A stretch of 64,000 nucleotides of DNA from Hevea brasiliensis (lineage: Eukaryota; Streptophyta; Magnoliopsida; Malpighiales; Euphorbiaceae): positions 58,779,119 to 58,843,118 of the forward strand of contig NC_079507.1 in the NCBI RefSeq assembly GCF_030052815.1, read 5' to 3'. Within the stretch, counting starts at the first letter, position 1, and each line of letters opens with the position of its first letter. Below, piece by piece: positions 11,558 to 22,848 of this stretch. The translations under genes were made by a program, and so were the position numbers. The notes beneath the pieces are model-generated. The model saw nothing but the letters and a program-made list of their open reading frames with translations, was not told the origin of the DNA and did not search any database.

Positions 11558-12243
11558 CAAATTTTAGGGACAATCATCAAAAGAAAATGCAAAATACAAG
11601 TTTAAAGAATCAAAATGTCCCTCCATTTTTATGTGTTTTGTAAACTATGCTAGCACTTGACAATTCTCATTGTGTATTTCTCTCCTCCATATATAAAAAA
11701 AGAGAAAAAGAAAAAAATATAATAAAATAAGAAGTGTACCTTATGTTGTCAAAATTGAAAATATTCTCATGCTTTGAATCCTTTTTACCCATTTTTCTTC
11801 TTAGCCTCATTTTTGAACCCCATGGCCCCATTACATCCCTAAAAAGACCTTTGATCTCTTGATAGTACTTGCTACATTAGTGGAGATAGGAATAGGAAAT
11901 TTGCCTATGGGATTGAAAAATTATCTATTCATTCATTTAATTCCATCATTCTATATAGAGACACTTTGCCTATTGATTGTCCTAGAATTCCTTTTGAGCA
12001 TAACTTTCTCTTTTGATTGGTTGGTTTGGGGATTTTGAATGATAATTGACTTGATGGCTAAGCGGTGAAAGCTTGGATAAGCATTAGATTCTTTGCATTT
12101 TGAAGGATGGGTATATGGATTGTTGGTGTGGCTAAAGGTGTGTTAAGTTACTTTAATAGTTGATTTTCATAGCTCTTTGGATAAGGCACCCCTAAAAAAA
12201 ATTTGCATTGCAATTTTAAGTTTGCTTGAGGACAAGCAAATGC

Positions 12244-12258
12244 TTGAGTTTGGGGGTA
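12244..12258 (+). promoter_or_regulatory. 3' polypurine tract of E1
   Basis: 'ttgagtttgggggta' ends two bases before the 3' LTR (TGATGC at 12261) and matches the left-edge element at 527-541. Confidence 0.85.
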
Positions 12259-12260
12259 TT

Positions 12261-13891
12261 TGATGCATACATTTTGCATAGTCATTTAAGTCTAATTTCA
12301 TAGCCATTTTATTTTATTATTAGTCATTTTTAGCCAATTTCATTAGTTATTTAGTTAGTTTTTCATAGTTGTCAATTTTGCATTAATTTGTAATTTTTAC
12401 TTTGTTTTGTAGGAAAAATGGTGTTTTAAAAGGACTGAAGAGAATTTTTGCCATTGAGGAGTGACTTCTACAGCCAAAGATGTCAAAAACAAGTTTTCAA
12501 GCTGAAATATGCATTGACCAAATTGTGCATAACTTGCCGCATAAGCTATGCAGATCTGCATAAGGAGAAAAATCATTGTTCCAATACCTGCGGAAATGTG
12601 CATAAGGAGACTGCATAGCTTATGCACATTCACGCCTCCCTTATGCACTTTCACGGAATTGTGCATAACCTATGCACCAAGTCATGCAGTTTCGCATAAG
12701 TGAACCAGAAACCAGCCGAAAACTGCATAAGGGACTGCATGACTTATACAGTCCACTTATGCAGTCCCATAAAGAGTTCATTAATGAGCTAGCAGAAGAT
12801 TCCCTCAGAAAATCCCTCCTCAAACACACTATTTTAGGGCTCCATGTCAGAAAATGCTATAAATAGTCCCATTTCCCATTTTAGAAAGGGAAAGACTAAA
12901 AAGGAGCAGAAAAAGGAAAGGAAGAGGAGAAAGAGGAGCAGCTGAAGAGACACAATCATTTTCCACACCATTTCCAACCAGATTTGGAGATTTCTTTCTT
13001 TTCTTACATTTTTCCTACATTTCTAGTGTTTAGTTTCTTATTTTCTAGCTTAGATTAAAGCTTTATTTCCATACAAACTAAGAATATCTTGTAAACATTA
13101 TGGGTAATGAGTAGTTTTACTTTGATTCTGGAGTAAGGGATGTAATATTTAGTTATTTTTGTGGATTTGAACTGGGTTAGTCCCAATTTAATGAATTTAT
13201 GAGGTTTAATCCATTTCTTGTGTGCTTATTCACATGCTTAATGAAGGGCCCCATTAAGTTATGTTCTTAATCCTTGGTTGAAGCACCGAAAGGAGAAAAC
13301 CAAGTGATAGTTAATCAAGAAATTGGACTTAATTAACTTAGATCTAGAAATAGACTAAGGGTTAAGAGGGTTTTAATAGATTGATTAAAGAACCTAATGG
13401 GTCTTGGTTAATTTTAACTCCACGAAAGTAGGATTAAGTTAATTAAGGCACGCTTTGTCTCACTCGAAAGAGTTTTCAAAGGATTTTAGAATTAATCTCC
13501 TTTAAACCCATAAATTTCATGGATTGGGCTAGCTAGGAAAAATCTCAAAATGACTTAAATATGAACCCTTAACTCCAGAATCGTCTTTCATCAATTATTG
13601 CTTGGAATTTTACTTTTGAGTGTTTAGTTTAATCTCATTTTATTAATTTTCATTATTATCAATTTTTTTATTTTGCGAATTATTAAATTAGTCATTGTTT
13701 AAATTTAGTTTTGCATTTTCATACCTTATGTTTCAAATTCCTAAATTTCTTTTATTAATTTGATTAAAATACAATTTTTAACATATTTTATTTTATATCA
13801 AAAATTCAATCATTAACACAACTCCTCGTGGGAACGATATCTTTTTCTATACTACTTGAACGATCCGTGCACTTGCGGTTAGGACACATCA
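12261..13891 (+). repeat. 3' LTR of E1
   Basis: 1631 bp, TGATGC...ACATCA, followed by the target duplication GTATG. TATA box at 12858-12866; word cluster at 12527-12768. Differs from the 5' LTR mainly by C/T and G/A transitions. Confidence 0.9.
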
Positions 13892-14560
13892 GTATGAAGT
13901 AATCAAGTGATAAGTTAAGTATCGTTTCTACGAGGATTTGCTGTTTGAGTACCAAACTATGAATGAATCGATTATTTGGACTAATGATTGATGAATAAAT
14001 GGTAAATGTAAATGGGCAAAGCAAAATTGATAAATCTAACTAAAATGGATAAAGAGTAAATAAATAAATTCTAAATCTAGATGCAATTGAACTGAACTAA
14101 TAATGAGTAATTTAAATCAAAGTATGATAAAAATAATTATAGAGTTGGGGGTTCATGCATAAATTAATTGGAATTTATCTTATTTATTCCAATTTTAAGG
14201 AAAAATAGAGTTTGAAGGTGATTGATTCTAAATTCCTTTGATATCTTTTTCAAGCAAATCAAAGTGTATTTTAAGAAAATCAAACATGCTTTCGTACGAT
14301 ATTTGATTAATTTAAGTTTTGTAACCAGTCAATAATTCCTCTTACAACCCTAGTTTATTTCTAAATCTATGTGATTTTAAGTTCTAATCCTTGATTATCT
14401 ATCAATGATCTTCACCTTTCGGTCATTCAATCAAAGATTAACATAATATCCAATGAGTACCAACATTAGACAAGTAAATTAAGCACACAAGGAAAGAATC
14501 AAAACTCATGTTTATATAAAATATGAAAATAACCAATCCAAATCTATAAATTAATCTAAA
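13892..14560 (-). mobile_element. Right part of the family-2 LTR, truncated
   Basis: Continuation of 4290-4323, collinear with 37850-38525 of the complete reverse solo LTR. Homology stops near 14560, where the sequence switches abruptly to the end of a Tekay-like LTR. A decayed LTR truncated by recombination. Confidence 0.75.
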
Positions 14561-14957
14561 ATTTTTTTTAATTTATGTTAATTATTTTATTCTCTCAATT
14601 TTTAATTTGATATTTAGGTTAAAATTTACCTCTAGGTGTAAAATGACAAAAATACCCTTCGGGGTGCGTATTGGGTTATTTTTATTATTTTTGTATCAAT
14701 TAATAAATTCTCTAAATTTTATTTTATTTTCTCTAACTTTTCTTTAACATCTTTAATGTCATTTTTACCTAAATAAACCTTAAAATTGGGTCCCAAAATT
14801 ATTTTCTATATTTATTAAATTTTTTTTTATATTTATTTCATTAATTTAGGTCTCTTCACTATAGTTTAAGTGTAGTTTTAGATATTCTGACTGTCCGAAC
14901 AGACATTAGTCGCTGGAACAGTAGAATATACGGACTACCTACTGTGAGGGCGTTACA
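14561..14957. mobile_element. Terminal fragment of a Tekay-like LTR
   Basis: Collinear with 60310-60698 and more distantly with 30060-30384. Shared phrases include 'aaaatacccttcggggtgc' and 'cattagtcgctgga', ending GGGCGTTACA. Only this terminal part is present, and it is fused directly to the family-2 LTR. Confidence 0.75.
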
Positions 14958-15651
14958 CAAATACCCTAAATAGAAATTTAGTTCTTCAAACATAATTTAG
15001 TTTAATTGAAATAATATCCAAAATCATCATAATAATGTGTTTTAGAAATTAAATTAAAAATAAACAGAGAAACAATAAAAATTTTGAAAGAATTGTCAAG
15101 CAAGTTATTCATCTTTTCAAATCTTTCACGTCTTCAAAACTCTCCTTAGCCCTTTCAACAGAGCATCAAGAGCAAGTGTTTTAAGAGTAAGGTACCAGAT
15201 TAATGTGTCAAATACCCTAAGTAGAAATTTATTTCTTCAAACATAATTAAGTTTAATTGAAATAATATCCAAAATTATCCTAACAATGAGTTCTAGAAAT
15301 TAAATTAAAAATAAACAGGGAAACAATAAAAATTATGAAAGAATTGTCAAGCAAGTTATTCCTCTCTTCAAATCTTTCATGTCTTCAAAACCCTCCCTAG
15401 CCCTTTCAACAAAGCACCAAGAGCAAGTGTTTTAAGAGTAAGGTACCAGATTAATGTGTCAAATACCCTAGGTAGAAATTTATTTCTTTAAACATAGTTA
15501 AGTTTAATTGAAATAATATCCAAAATCATCCTAACAATGAGTTCTAGAAATTAAATTAAAAATAAACTGGGACACAATAAAAGTTATGAAAGAATTGTCA
15601 AGCAAGTTATTCCTCTCTTCTAATCTTTCACGTCTTCAAAACCCTCCTTAG
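14958..15651. repeat. 251-bp tandem repeat, 2.8 copies
   Basis: Units start 'caaataccctaa/g' at 14958, 15209 and 15460, 251 bp apart. The third copy stops near 15651 at 'cctccttagc'. Units are AT-rich and non-coding, differing at scattered sites. Possibly part of a further LTR family; no coding content. Confidence 0.85.
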
Positions 15652-16056
15652 CTTGTCTCCCAACTTCAATTGGATTCCATGAGAATCACAGCAGCCCAAA
15701 AGTCCTTATATCACGTACAAAATATGTTTAAATAGTGCCTAATTGAGCTGAAAAGGGCAAGAGGGCCATCACTTCAAGGGCGCACGACCAGGCCATACGC
15801 CTAGCTTCATTCTCACGTCCCGCGCGTGAGGTTCTCCCTTGATCCCTTTATTATTATTTTTTTTTTCCTTCTCACTAATTGCTTCATGCCTCCTGTCTGC
15901 ATGCCAACACAAGTAAGTCCCATGTCCACGTGCTGCTGCTTCCAAATTAGCCTAACAATCAAGAAATCAAAAGTGAGATTGTAATCATGTACAGACAAAA
16001 AGAAATAAACCATGGCATATTAACATGAAGATGAAAAACATGGCTACAGCAAGATA

Positions 16057-16059
<3 letters not shown>
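15652..16059. other. Unassigned sequence, possible LTR-like fragment
   Basis: A locally GC-richer patch (15770-15835, with 'cgcacgaccaggccatacg') in an otherwise AT-rich region. It resembles the promoter-upstream region of Athila-type LTRs in reverse, but I cannot match it to another copy in the window. No credible ORF. Confidence 0.3.

Positions 16060-16115
<56 letters not shown>
16060..16115. repeat. (AT)n microsatellite
   Basis: Pure alternating AT for about 55 bp. Confidence 0.95.
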
Positions 16116-16117
<2 letters not shown>

Positions 16118-18035
16118 CAAAAGTAAAATGCTATGAAAAATAAAGTAAAAAGTAAAAAAAAAAACTAAATAAATTTATTAAAACTTATTAAAATTAATAA
16201 AAAGAACTAACTAATACAGAAACGATATAATAATTATAAAATTACTCATGATATTAATAAAATATTTTATAAAATTTTATTAGTATTTAATGTAATTTTT
16301 AAATCATCACACATCCCAATTAATTTATTTTGAATGAAATTTTTTTTTATAAAATATTTTTTTATATTATTTATTATTAAAAAAATAAAAATACAATAGA
16401 TAAATTATTTTCCTGATCATGGGAAAATACCCTTATATTTGAAAAAATATTTCTTATTTGAAAATTGGGAAATCATCCATCTTAATGCTTACTTAATTAT
16501 CATTGGTGTTTTTTTAAGCTCATTTAGGCTTTTGGATCACTGAAACTATTGACCAATGTCTTTATTTATTTTTCCTATTTTCACTTAGTTTTGGACATAA
16601 ATTTAATTATTTTTAACTAATTTTTAATATCATACTAAACAATAGAAAATAATTTATTTTTTCAAAAATGTTTTTGTAATCAATTTTTTTTTCTGTGAAA
16701 TAATAGAGTCTAAAGTGTCAATCACAAAATTCTTTTGCCATCGCAAGACCAACCCTATCTATATTGTGATTTGCTATATCTTATGTATATATATTCACAA
16801 CTTTTGCGATGTTTAGAGTAAGAAAATGTTTTTCTTAAATTGGTCAAATCAACTTATGCGTTTTAAAAATAAATTTATATATTTATTTATAATATTTTTT
16901 AGATTTATAAATTAAAAAAAATTATGAGAGACTAATTTTTTATTTTAATGCTTATATTTAAAATAATTTACCCAAATATTTTACTACATATTTTATTTAA
17001 TATCATCTTTAATTATTTAATAATTAATAAATATATTTATAAATTATTTTTTACTAAACATATCAACTATTTATCAATAAATTATAAGAATTTTAATTAA
17101 ACATATAACCGTTTAAAATTTTATATATTTATAAACTTAAATTAACTTATAATACTAGCTGCTCATAAGTTGATTTTTTATAAATTAAACCAACACTCTT
17201 GTATATGGCTACAATTTTGATTGATCCTATAAATGACTGGAATTAGTTTGTTAGAATTTAGAATTGAAATCTAAATCCATCAATGATTAACAGGCTCAAA
17301 CTGATACGTATCAATCAAACTAAAATTAAACTGAATTTAAAATCAAAACTAAAATCAGACCTTTGCAGACTGATTCAGTGCCCTCCCTTCCATGGACTGG
17401 AACCTTCCGATCTAATCTGAAACATGGTGGAAACCGATCCATGTCCCTCAATAGTTTAATCATAGTAATAGTCTATTTTGAACTGAAATCAGTAAAACTC
17501 GAATCGATCAAAATTGATGTTATCTATTTTCAGATTCAAACTTTTTTATTCAAAAAAAATTTTAAAATGTCAAGCATTAAAATTGATTATTAAAGTTAAA
17601 TCAAATCAAAATTAAACTGAAATGTTTAAATTAAAAGTCGAGGTTTCGCACGAACCAGAGTGCTGGCCATGTAGTTTGGAGTGCTCCGCTAATAAGCCCA
17701 GTAAAGACGAAGTATTAAAACTATCTATTGTTTTTTCGCCTTATTTGTTAATAATAAAAGAGGGAGGAGAGAGGGTAGAAGCAATTAACACTATGTTTGA
17801 GAGGGTTTTTGGAAGTAAGATAATTTGATTACATATTTGGGACATATATATATATTAAACAAACATAATATAATGATTATCATTACTGCACATAGATCAA
17901 GTGACATTATAATAGCCTGGCAGGGATGCTTTCCTTATTCAAGTACATACAAGTAGGCTATTATCAACTCAACTACAATTACTACATATATCCATGCAAG
18001 CACATTGATTAATTAATTAATTAATTAATTTTGTG
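16116..18035. other. AT-rich intergenic DNA, candidate MITE inside
   Basis: No gene recognised. A possible non-autonomous DNA element lies at about 16836-17195. Its left end contains 'caaatcaacttatgcg' and its right end 'gctcataagttgatttt' in inverted orientation. No target duplication is clear. 17250-17640 is rich in 'aaactgaa'-type words. The remainder shows nothing I can name. Confidence 0.35.
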
Positions 18036-18610
18036 CTAGGCCTTGAGAAGATGAGTCTCGATATGCTTAAAGACCTTGGCAGCAAATTCCAAGTAAGGAT
18101 GTGGATCAGGAGAATCCTCCTTTAGCTTCTCATAATCTATGATAACTTTCATCAAGCTGCTTCCATCATTCTTAGCAGTTACCTGAATGGTGACTTTCAT
18201 GCTCTTGTAAAGCTTCAATACATCTCCATCCACAACTTTATAGGTGATAGACTTGTTTTCCTCGTCTATTTTCTCTATCGTCTCCTTCAGACTCAGAACA
18301 TTACCCTCTACATATACATGAAATGCCAGTTAGAAAAGAAAAAGGAAAGAAAAGAGGTGATCTTTAGATGTTCTTCCAAACTCCAAAGCAAGAAATTAAG
18401 GAAAAAAAAAAGATCTTAATTACCTATGGTATAATTCCAGGACTTGATGGAGCCAGGAGTCTCCCAATCACCTTCATGAATCTCAGTTTTGTGTATCATG
18501 TCAGAGGCGATGTTGGGAAGTTGGTGCGTTTGGCTCCTAAAGATGCCATAGGCCTTATCGGCGGCTACTTTGACCTCTACTTCAGTCTCTAGCTTACCCG
18601 TTAGAGCCAT
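18036..18610 (-). CDS. Major latex protein-like protein (Bet v 1 superfamily), intact two-exon gene
   Basis: Minus strand: exon 1 at 18424-18610 (187 bp, ATG at 18610), intron 18308-18423 (116 bp, donor ATAG|GTAATT, acceptor ATGTAG|AGGG), exon 2 at 18036-18307 (272 bp, ending HLLKA and TAG). The coding total of 459 bp gives 152 aa, the usual MLP length. The phase-1 intron sits after the WNYTI motif, rebuilding an EGN turn, which is the family's conserved intron site. Family marks: N-terminal LTGKLETEVEVK strand, EGDWETPGSIKSW around residues 45-58, a YKVVDG strand, and a C-terminal amphipathic helix PYLEFAAKVFKHIETHLLKA. The glycine loop is degenerate (KNDGSS). MLPs bind small hydrophobic ligands in the cytosol and respond to stress. 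The exact ligand cannot be read from sequence. All other copies in the window are broken, so this may be the only working member here. Confidence 0.88.
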
Positions 18611-18688
18611 TTTAGTGAAAAGCCCAACTAATGACCTGTAATTTACTTGGCAAATGTGGGTTGGAACAGAATGCTCCTCTCTTCAACC

Positions 18689-18696
18689 TTATATAG
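18689..18696 (-). promoter_or_regulatory. TATA box of the intact MLP-like gene
   Basis: Minus-strand CTATATAA about 80 bp upstream of the ATG at 18610, leaving room for a short 5' leader of roughly 50 bp. Confidence 0.65.
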
Positions 18697-20559
18697 CAAA
18701 AAATTGCAATGCACCTTTAATTTTTTAAATCGAATAATTTGTATATATTAAAAATTTATTTCATTATACTAATGATTTTTCTTTATAAGAGAGCCTTTGG
18801 CATGGAAAATTATAATTTTTTTTTTAGTGGGCATGGGGCTTGAAATAATAGATATACTATTAATGGATTTTAGCATCATTTGGATTATAATGCTTTAGCA
18901 AAATAGGCCTTGAAGTTTCTGATGAAAAGTTTGGATATATAAAGATGGCTTTAAAGTTTAAACTAGAGAAATAAAAGGTGTGATTTACGTAAAGGTTTAT
19001 ATCTATAATTCATGATGAATTAATCATGGTTTACCTATAACATTTCTCAATTTCACCATTTAATAAGGTTTATGAACAATTGTTTCACCAAAAATTTTTA
19101 TTTAATACTCCATAATTATAGAAAAATAGTATGACTAAGTATTGTTATTGTTTCATAAGATTTTTATTGGTTTTGGAACAAGATTTCCATTATTGTTGAA
19201 AAAAAAATCTTCATAAGCATTTACTAGTTATTTTTTTATATAATTACTCCAATTGATATTTAAATTTGAGACTTTAACAGTGTCCACCAATTTCTTATAA
19301 CGATCTTGCACTGCAGATGCATGACATGTAAATTTTAAAAAAAAAATACAGGTTCCTCAAGATTCGCTGACGCATAATTAGATTTGGGTTCTCATTTAAA
19401 GAGCAATAACATGTGATTTACTGATTATTTAAAAACAATAAAATACATATTTATTTATTTAATTTTTATCAACAATAGGTATAGAATAAATATACCCCAC
19501 CTGCATTTTTTTTAATTACCTGAGAGTCATTCATAAGATTTAGCAAATCTGAGTAGGTAATTAGGGTTTCTCTGAATAAATAATCCATGTTCACATCATA
19601 ATAACATTTTTTTAAAGAAAATTATGTATCATCTATAAAATGTGAGAAGTGACCCACATTATCACGAGAAGGCCTTCAATCAAAGTCATTGACGAAATCA
19701 AATATGATATTCTCCTAATTATTACTATTAAGGATTATTAATTTGATTGAACAATACGCCGATTTATTCATCTGATTTTGATGTGGTTTTTATCTTGTAA
19801 CTATTTTAATTTATTAATAAATAAGAAAAGAGATTTCTATAATTTTTTGCGACAATATATTCATGCATATTCAATTTGGTGAAAGTTCAACAATCAATCA
19901 AATATATCCGATTATATATTCTAAAAAAAAAAAAAAGAAAAATCTAATCCGTCACAACAATACATTTGTCCCTGCTCTGAATCTGCTGAGAATGAAATTA
20001 ACACTATATTTGCAAGGAGATTTATAAAATATTCAAGTTTTTTAAAATTACAAATTTATATTTAAAAGAATTCATAATTTTTTAAAAGAAGAATTTAAAG
20101 ATTTTTAAAAATTTTTATCTTTTAATTTATTAAATTGATAGATTAATAAGGTTATTAATGGAAAGGCTAAATTTACGACTTACTGTTATTTTAGGTTTAG
20201 GATTTATTTATTTTTACCTTTATATATACTAAAACCTTTATTTATAAAAATTAAAAAAGAAAAAATGTGTTGAGGCCATGCCCCCTCTACTCAACTTACA
20301 GATCCGCAATTGTCAGTGATCAGTTTTTACCTACTAATAATATTAAAGTATTTTAATTATGAGATTACGAGATTAACTTTTCTAAAGAAAATAGAAATTA
20401 TTAGTCGAACATGAAAATTTTTATTCATAAAAACATAGTTTTTATATTTTAAAATTTAAAATTTAATTATTCTTATATGAATATTTAATACACTACTTTT
20501 TTTTATTCACGGAGTGCCTATTCTATAATTTACCAAAGAAAATTAGGTGATAAGTGCCT

Positions 20560-21120
20560 ATTCTATAATTTAATTAAATAAAAAAATTTTTATTATTTTT
20601 TATTAGTTTTATTTAATTAAAATTTAATTTAATTTTAAATTAAAAAATAATTTTTATAATAAAAAATTATAATATACAATATTAATTATTATAATATTAA
20701 TTATTAAAATAATATTTATATTTTATTTAAAATATAAAAACAAAATAATTAAAAAATTAAATAAAAAGTTAGACGCTATCCAACTTTTCATTTAATTTTT
20801 TTAATTATTTTATTATAATAATATTTTATATTTTAATTTTTTATTTAATTAAAATTTAATTTGATTTTAAATTAAAAAATAATTTTTTATAATAAAAATA
20901 TTATAATATATAATATTAATTATTATAATATTATTTATTAAAATAATATTTATATTTTATTTAAAATATAAAATAAAATATTAAAAAAAATTAAAAAAAA
21001 AAAAACTGAAAGCTACTATAAGCAGCATCAGCTTTTTTTATTATTATTTTTAAAATTTAAATTATTATTATTTTTAAAATTTAAACGCTATTTATAATAG
21101 CGTTCAGAGTTTAAAATGCT
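20560..21120. repeat. Extremely AT-rich duplicated and inverted-repeat block
   Basis: A roughly 150-bp AT-only motif around 20595-20760 recurs about 235 bp later (around 20830-20970). It is followed by hairpin-forming GC words: 'aacgctat' and 'atagcgtt' as arms around 21085-21105, and 'gacgctatccaac' near 20771. Absent from the corresponding MLP2 flank, so probably a small transposed element or a local amplification. Family unknown. Confidence 0.45.
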
Positions 21121-21296
21121 ATTATAATTAGGGTCATGCCCTCTTTCCTTTCACATCAACATAATTAACTTTAAACTACCCTTTTTTAATATATTTTTAT
21201 TTTCATTGCACTTATCTGGTAAAAAAACCCCACTCCTAACAACTGAGAAAATTTAGAGAAAATTTTCTTTCCAACAGCTAATGAGAAAGTTACTGT

Positions 21297-22848
21297 TTGA
21301 GGGCCAAGCCGTGGGATTGGGAGTGAGGTCATCAAGGTGCATAATTTAGACTTTGGAGGAAAGTGGAGCTTTTCACTTTCCTAATTATTTTCTGAAATTT
21401 TGTGTTTTCTTTAATAAAAAAAAAAAATTTGTGCTCTTTTTTGTTCAACTACACGCATTTAGTGAGTGGTGTAGGATACTCACTTAATTTTGTTTGAAAA
21501 AAGGCTAAATGTTAAAAAAAATAAAAATAAGAACTTAATCAATAAAAACGTTAAAAGTTTGAAATCCAAATAATATGTTTTATCTTTTTCAATTTCGTTA
21601 ATCCTCTCTCCATGCTTCCCTCTCGAACTCTTTCTATATTCGAATAAAAGAAATTTTACTTCCAAATTCCCATCCTCCGCATTTATTTTTATGTTTTTTT
21701 ATTTTTAAATTCAACTTCGAATGAAATTCTTTCTTTAAACAAAGCATAATGGCCTAAAAAGAAATAGATTAATCTGTTTAACGAGTGACCAAGACGGACT
21801 TAATATTTCAGTACTTCTCGATTATTAACATCTTCAAATTCTTTAATTGAAACCAAACATCAGTTTCTAGAGAGAGAGAGGGACTCCACTTCTCACTAAA
21901 ATTTCTTCCTTTTTTATTTTTCTCTTTATTATTATTATTTTTTTCTCATTCTCTTTAAGGGACTATAAGTGAGAAACTTACCGATGATTGTCTGAAATTA
22001 ATTTTTGTTTGTATTTTATTATTTTTTTAATTTTTTTAATAAGCTCTCAAATTTGTATATATTTGAAGTAGATATAGGTCTATTTCCTTAAATCTATATC
22101 CGTTACGAAAAGTTTTCTTCTTAATATCAGGGTCCTACTCCCTTATTATTGGGTCCTGTCTCCCCTTAGTGGGGTTTTATTTTGTTTTTATTTCTTGTAA
22201 TATTTGATGTACTTTTTTATAGTTCAAAATACATTGTGAGTTTTTCACTTCTTTTAGTTGGAGCTTTTGGATCTTTAAGCATAAGTAATGATCTTTTAAC
22301 AATCAAGTATATATGGTAGTATGATATGTTCCTTTATTAAAATTTAATAGTTTAAACTACCATAGTCCTTTATTAAAATTTGATAGTTTAAACTACCATA
22401 GTAATTTCCTGTAAGGGCGATGTTAAAAAGGCTTCTTTTCTCGTCTAAAATTGAAAAAATACCCATTAATATTAAAAAATTATTCTCCTTTTATTAAATC
22501 ATTCATGAATAAAAATGTTCAATTATCTATGTTTATATGTTTTTTTTAATGAGAATATTTTACTGTATTTATATTATGATATTTATCAGTGAATTTTCAA
22601 TTTTTTTTAAAGAAAAAAAATTTTAAAACACTTTTATAGTAGTAATTAAGATACATATTAATTCATTATTAGCTCTGTTCGCAGGACCATCAAATAAATA
22701 TATAGTAACAAATTTTATTAAACCGTACAAACAATATCCAACCAAGCATAGGATACAACCAGCTGCAGCAGAAGCATCACTATAAACTAACAAGCCACAA
22801 GGTTTATTATTTGACAGGCAGTACTATTTAATAATAAGCAATAGGACA
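21297..22848. repeat. Duplicated 3' flank of MLP2 (block B)
   Basis: Collinear with 2152-3703 and, for its first part, with 26143-26419. Non-coding. Contains a short local duplication of 'aatagtttaaactaccatag' near 22348 and 22384. No gene seen. Confidence 0.8.

Larger units (their letters stand above)
8795..12243 (+). other. E1 long 3' non-coding region
   Basis: About 3.4 kb between the protease and the 3' polypurine tract. It opens with the phrase 'gcgctcttgggaggcacccc' (8831-8850). A closely similar phrase marks the end of pol in Athila-like elements, so pol was lost between 8794 and 8831. It holds the 73-74 bp word array (9598-10330) and two extra polypurine-like sites (10661, 11544). 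No env-like ORF is recognisable. The part from 10900 is collinear, in reverse, with 62693-64000 of the right-edge element. Confidence 0.7.
4324..13891 (+). mobile_element. E1: complete non-autonomous Athila-type (Ty3/gypsy) LTR element, gag-protease only
   Basis: A 9568-bp element bounded by the target duplication GTATG (4319-4323 and 13892-13896). It has two 1631-bp LTRs with TG...CA ends, a tRNA-Asp primer site, a decayed gag-protease frame, a long non-coding 3' region and a polypurine tract. No reverse transcriptase, RNase H or integrase is visible on either strand. The reading goes from the protease directly to the conserved post-pol phrase near 8829. LTRs differ at roughly 25-30 positions by eye (under 2%), so the insertion is fairly recent. 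The layout resembles plant TR-GAG elements, which carry gag without pol and depend on partner elements. Confidence 0.85.
18611..21296. other. Upstream region of the intact MLP gene; duplicated flank from about 19620
   Basis: No gene seen. From about 19620 it is collinear with the flank of MLP2. For example 'gacccacattatcac' occurs at about 19652 and 24240, and 'aggccatgccccctctac' at 20273 and 24986. It leads into the shared phrase 'cactcctaacaactgag' (21231; also 26079). This marks the tandem duplication unit. Confidence 0.65.

Noticed and set aside
17363..17828. Two short plus-strand ORFs in the intergenic region
   Set aside because: Low-complexity AT-rich sequence with no homologous frame in the duplicated flanks; no domain recognised.
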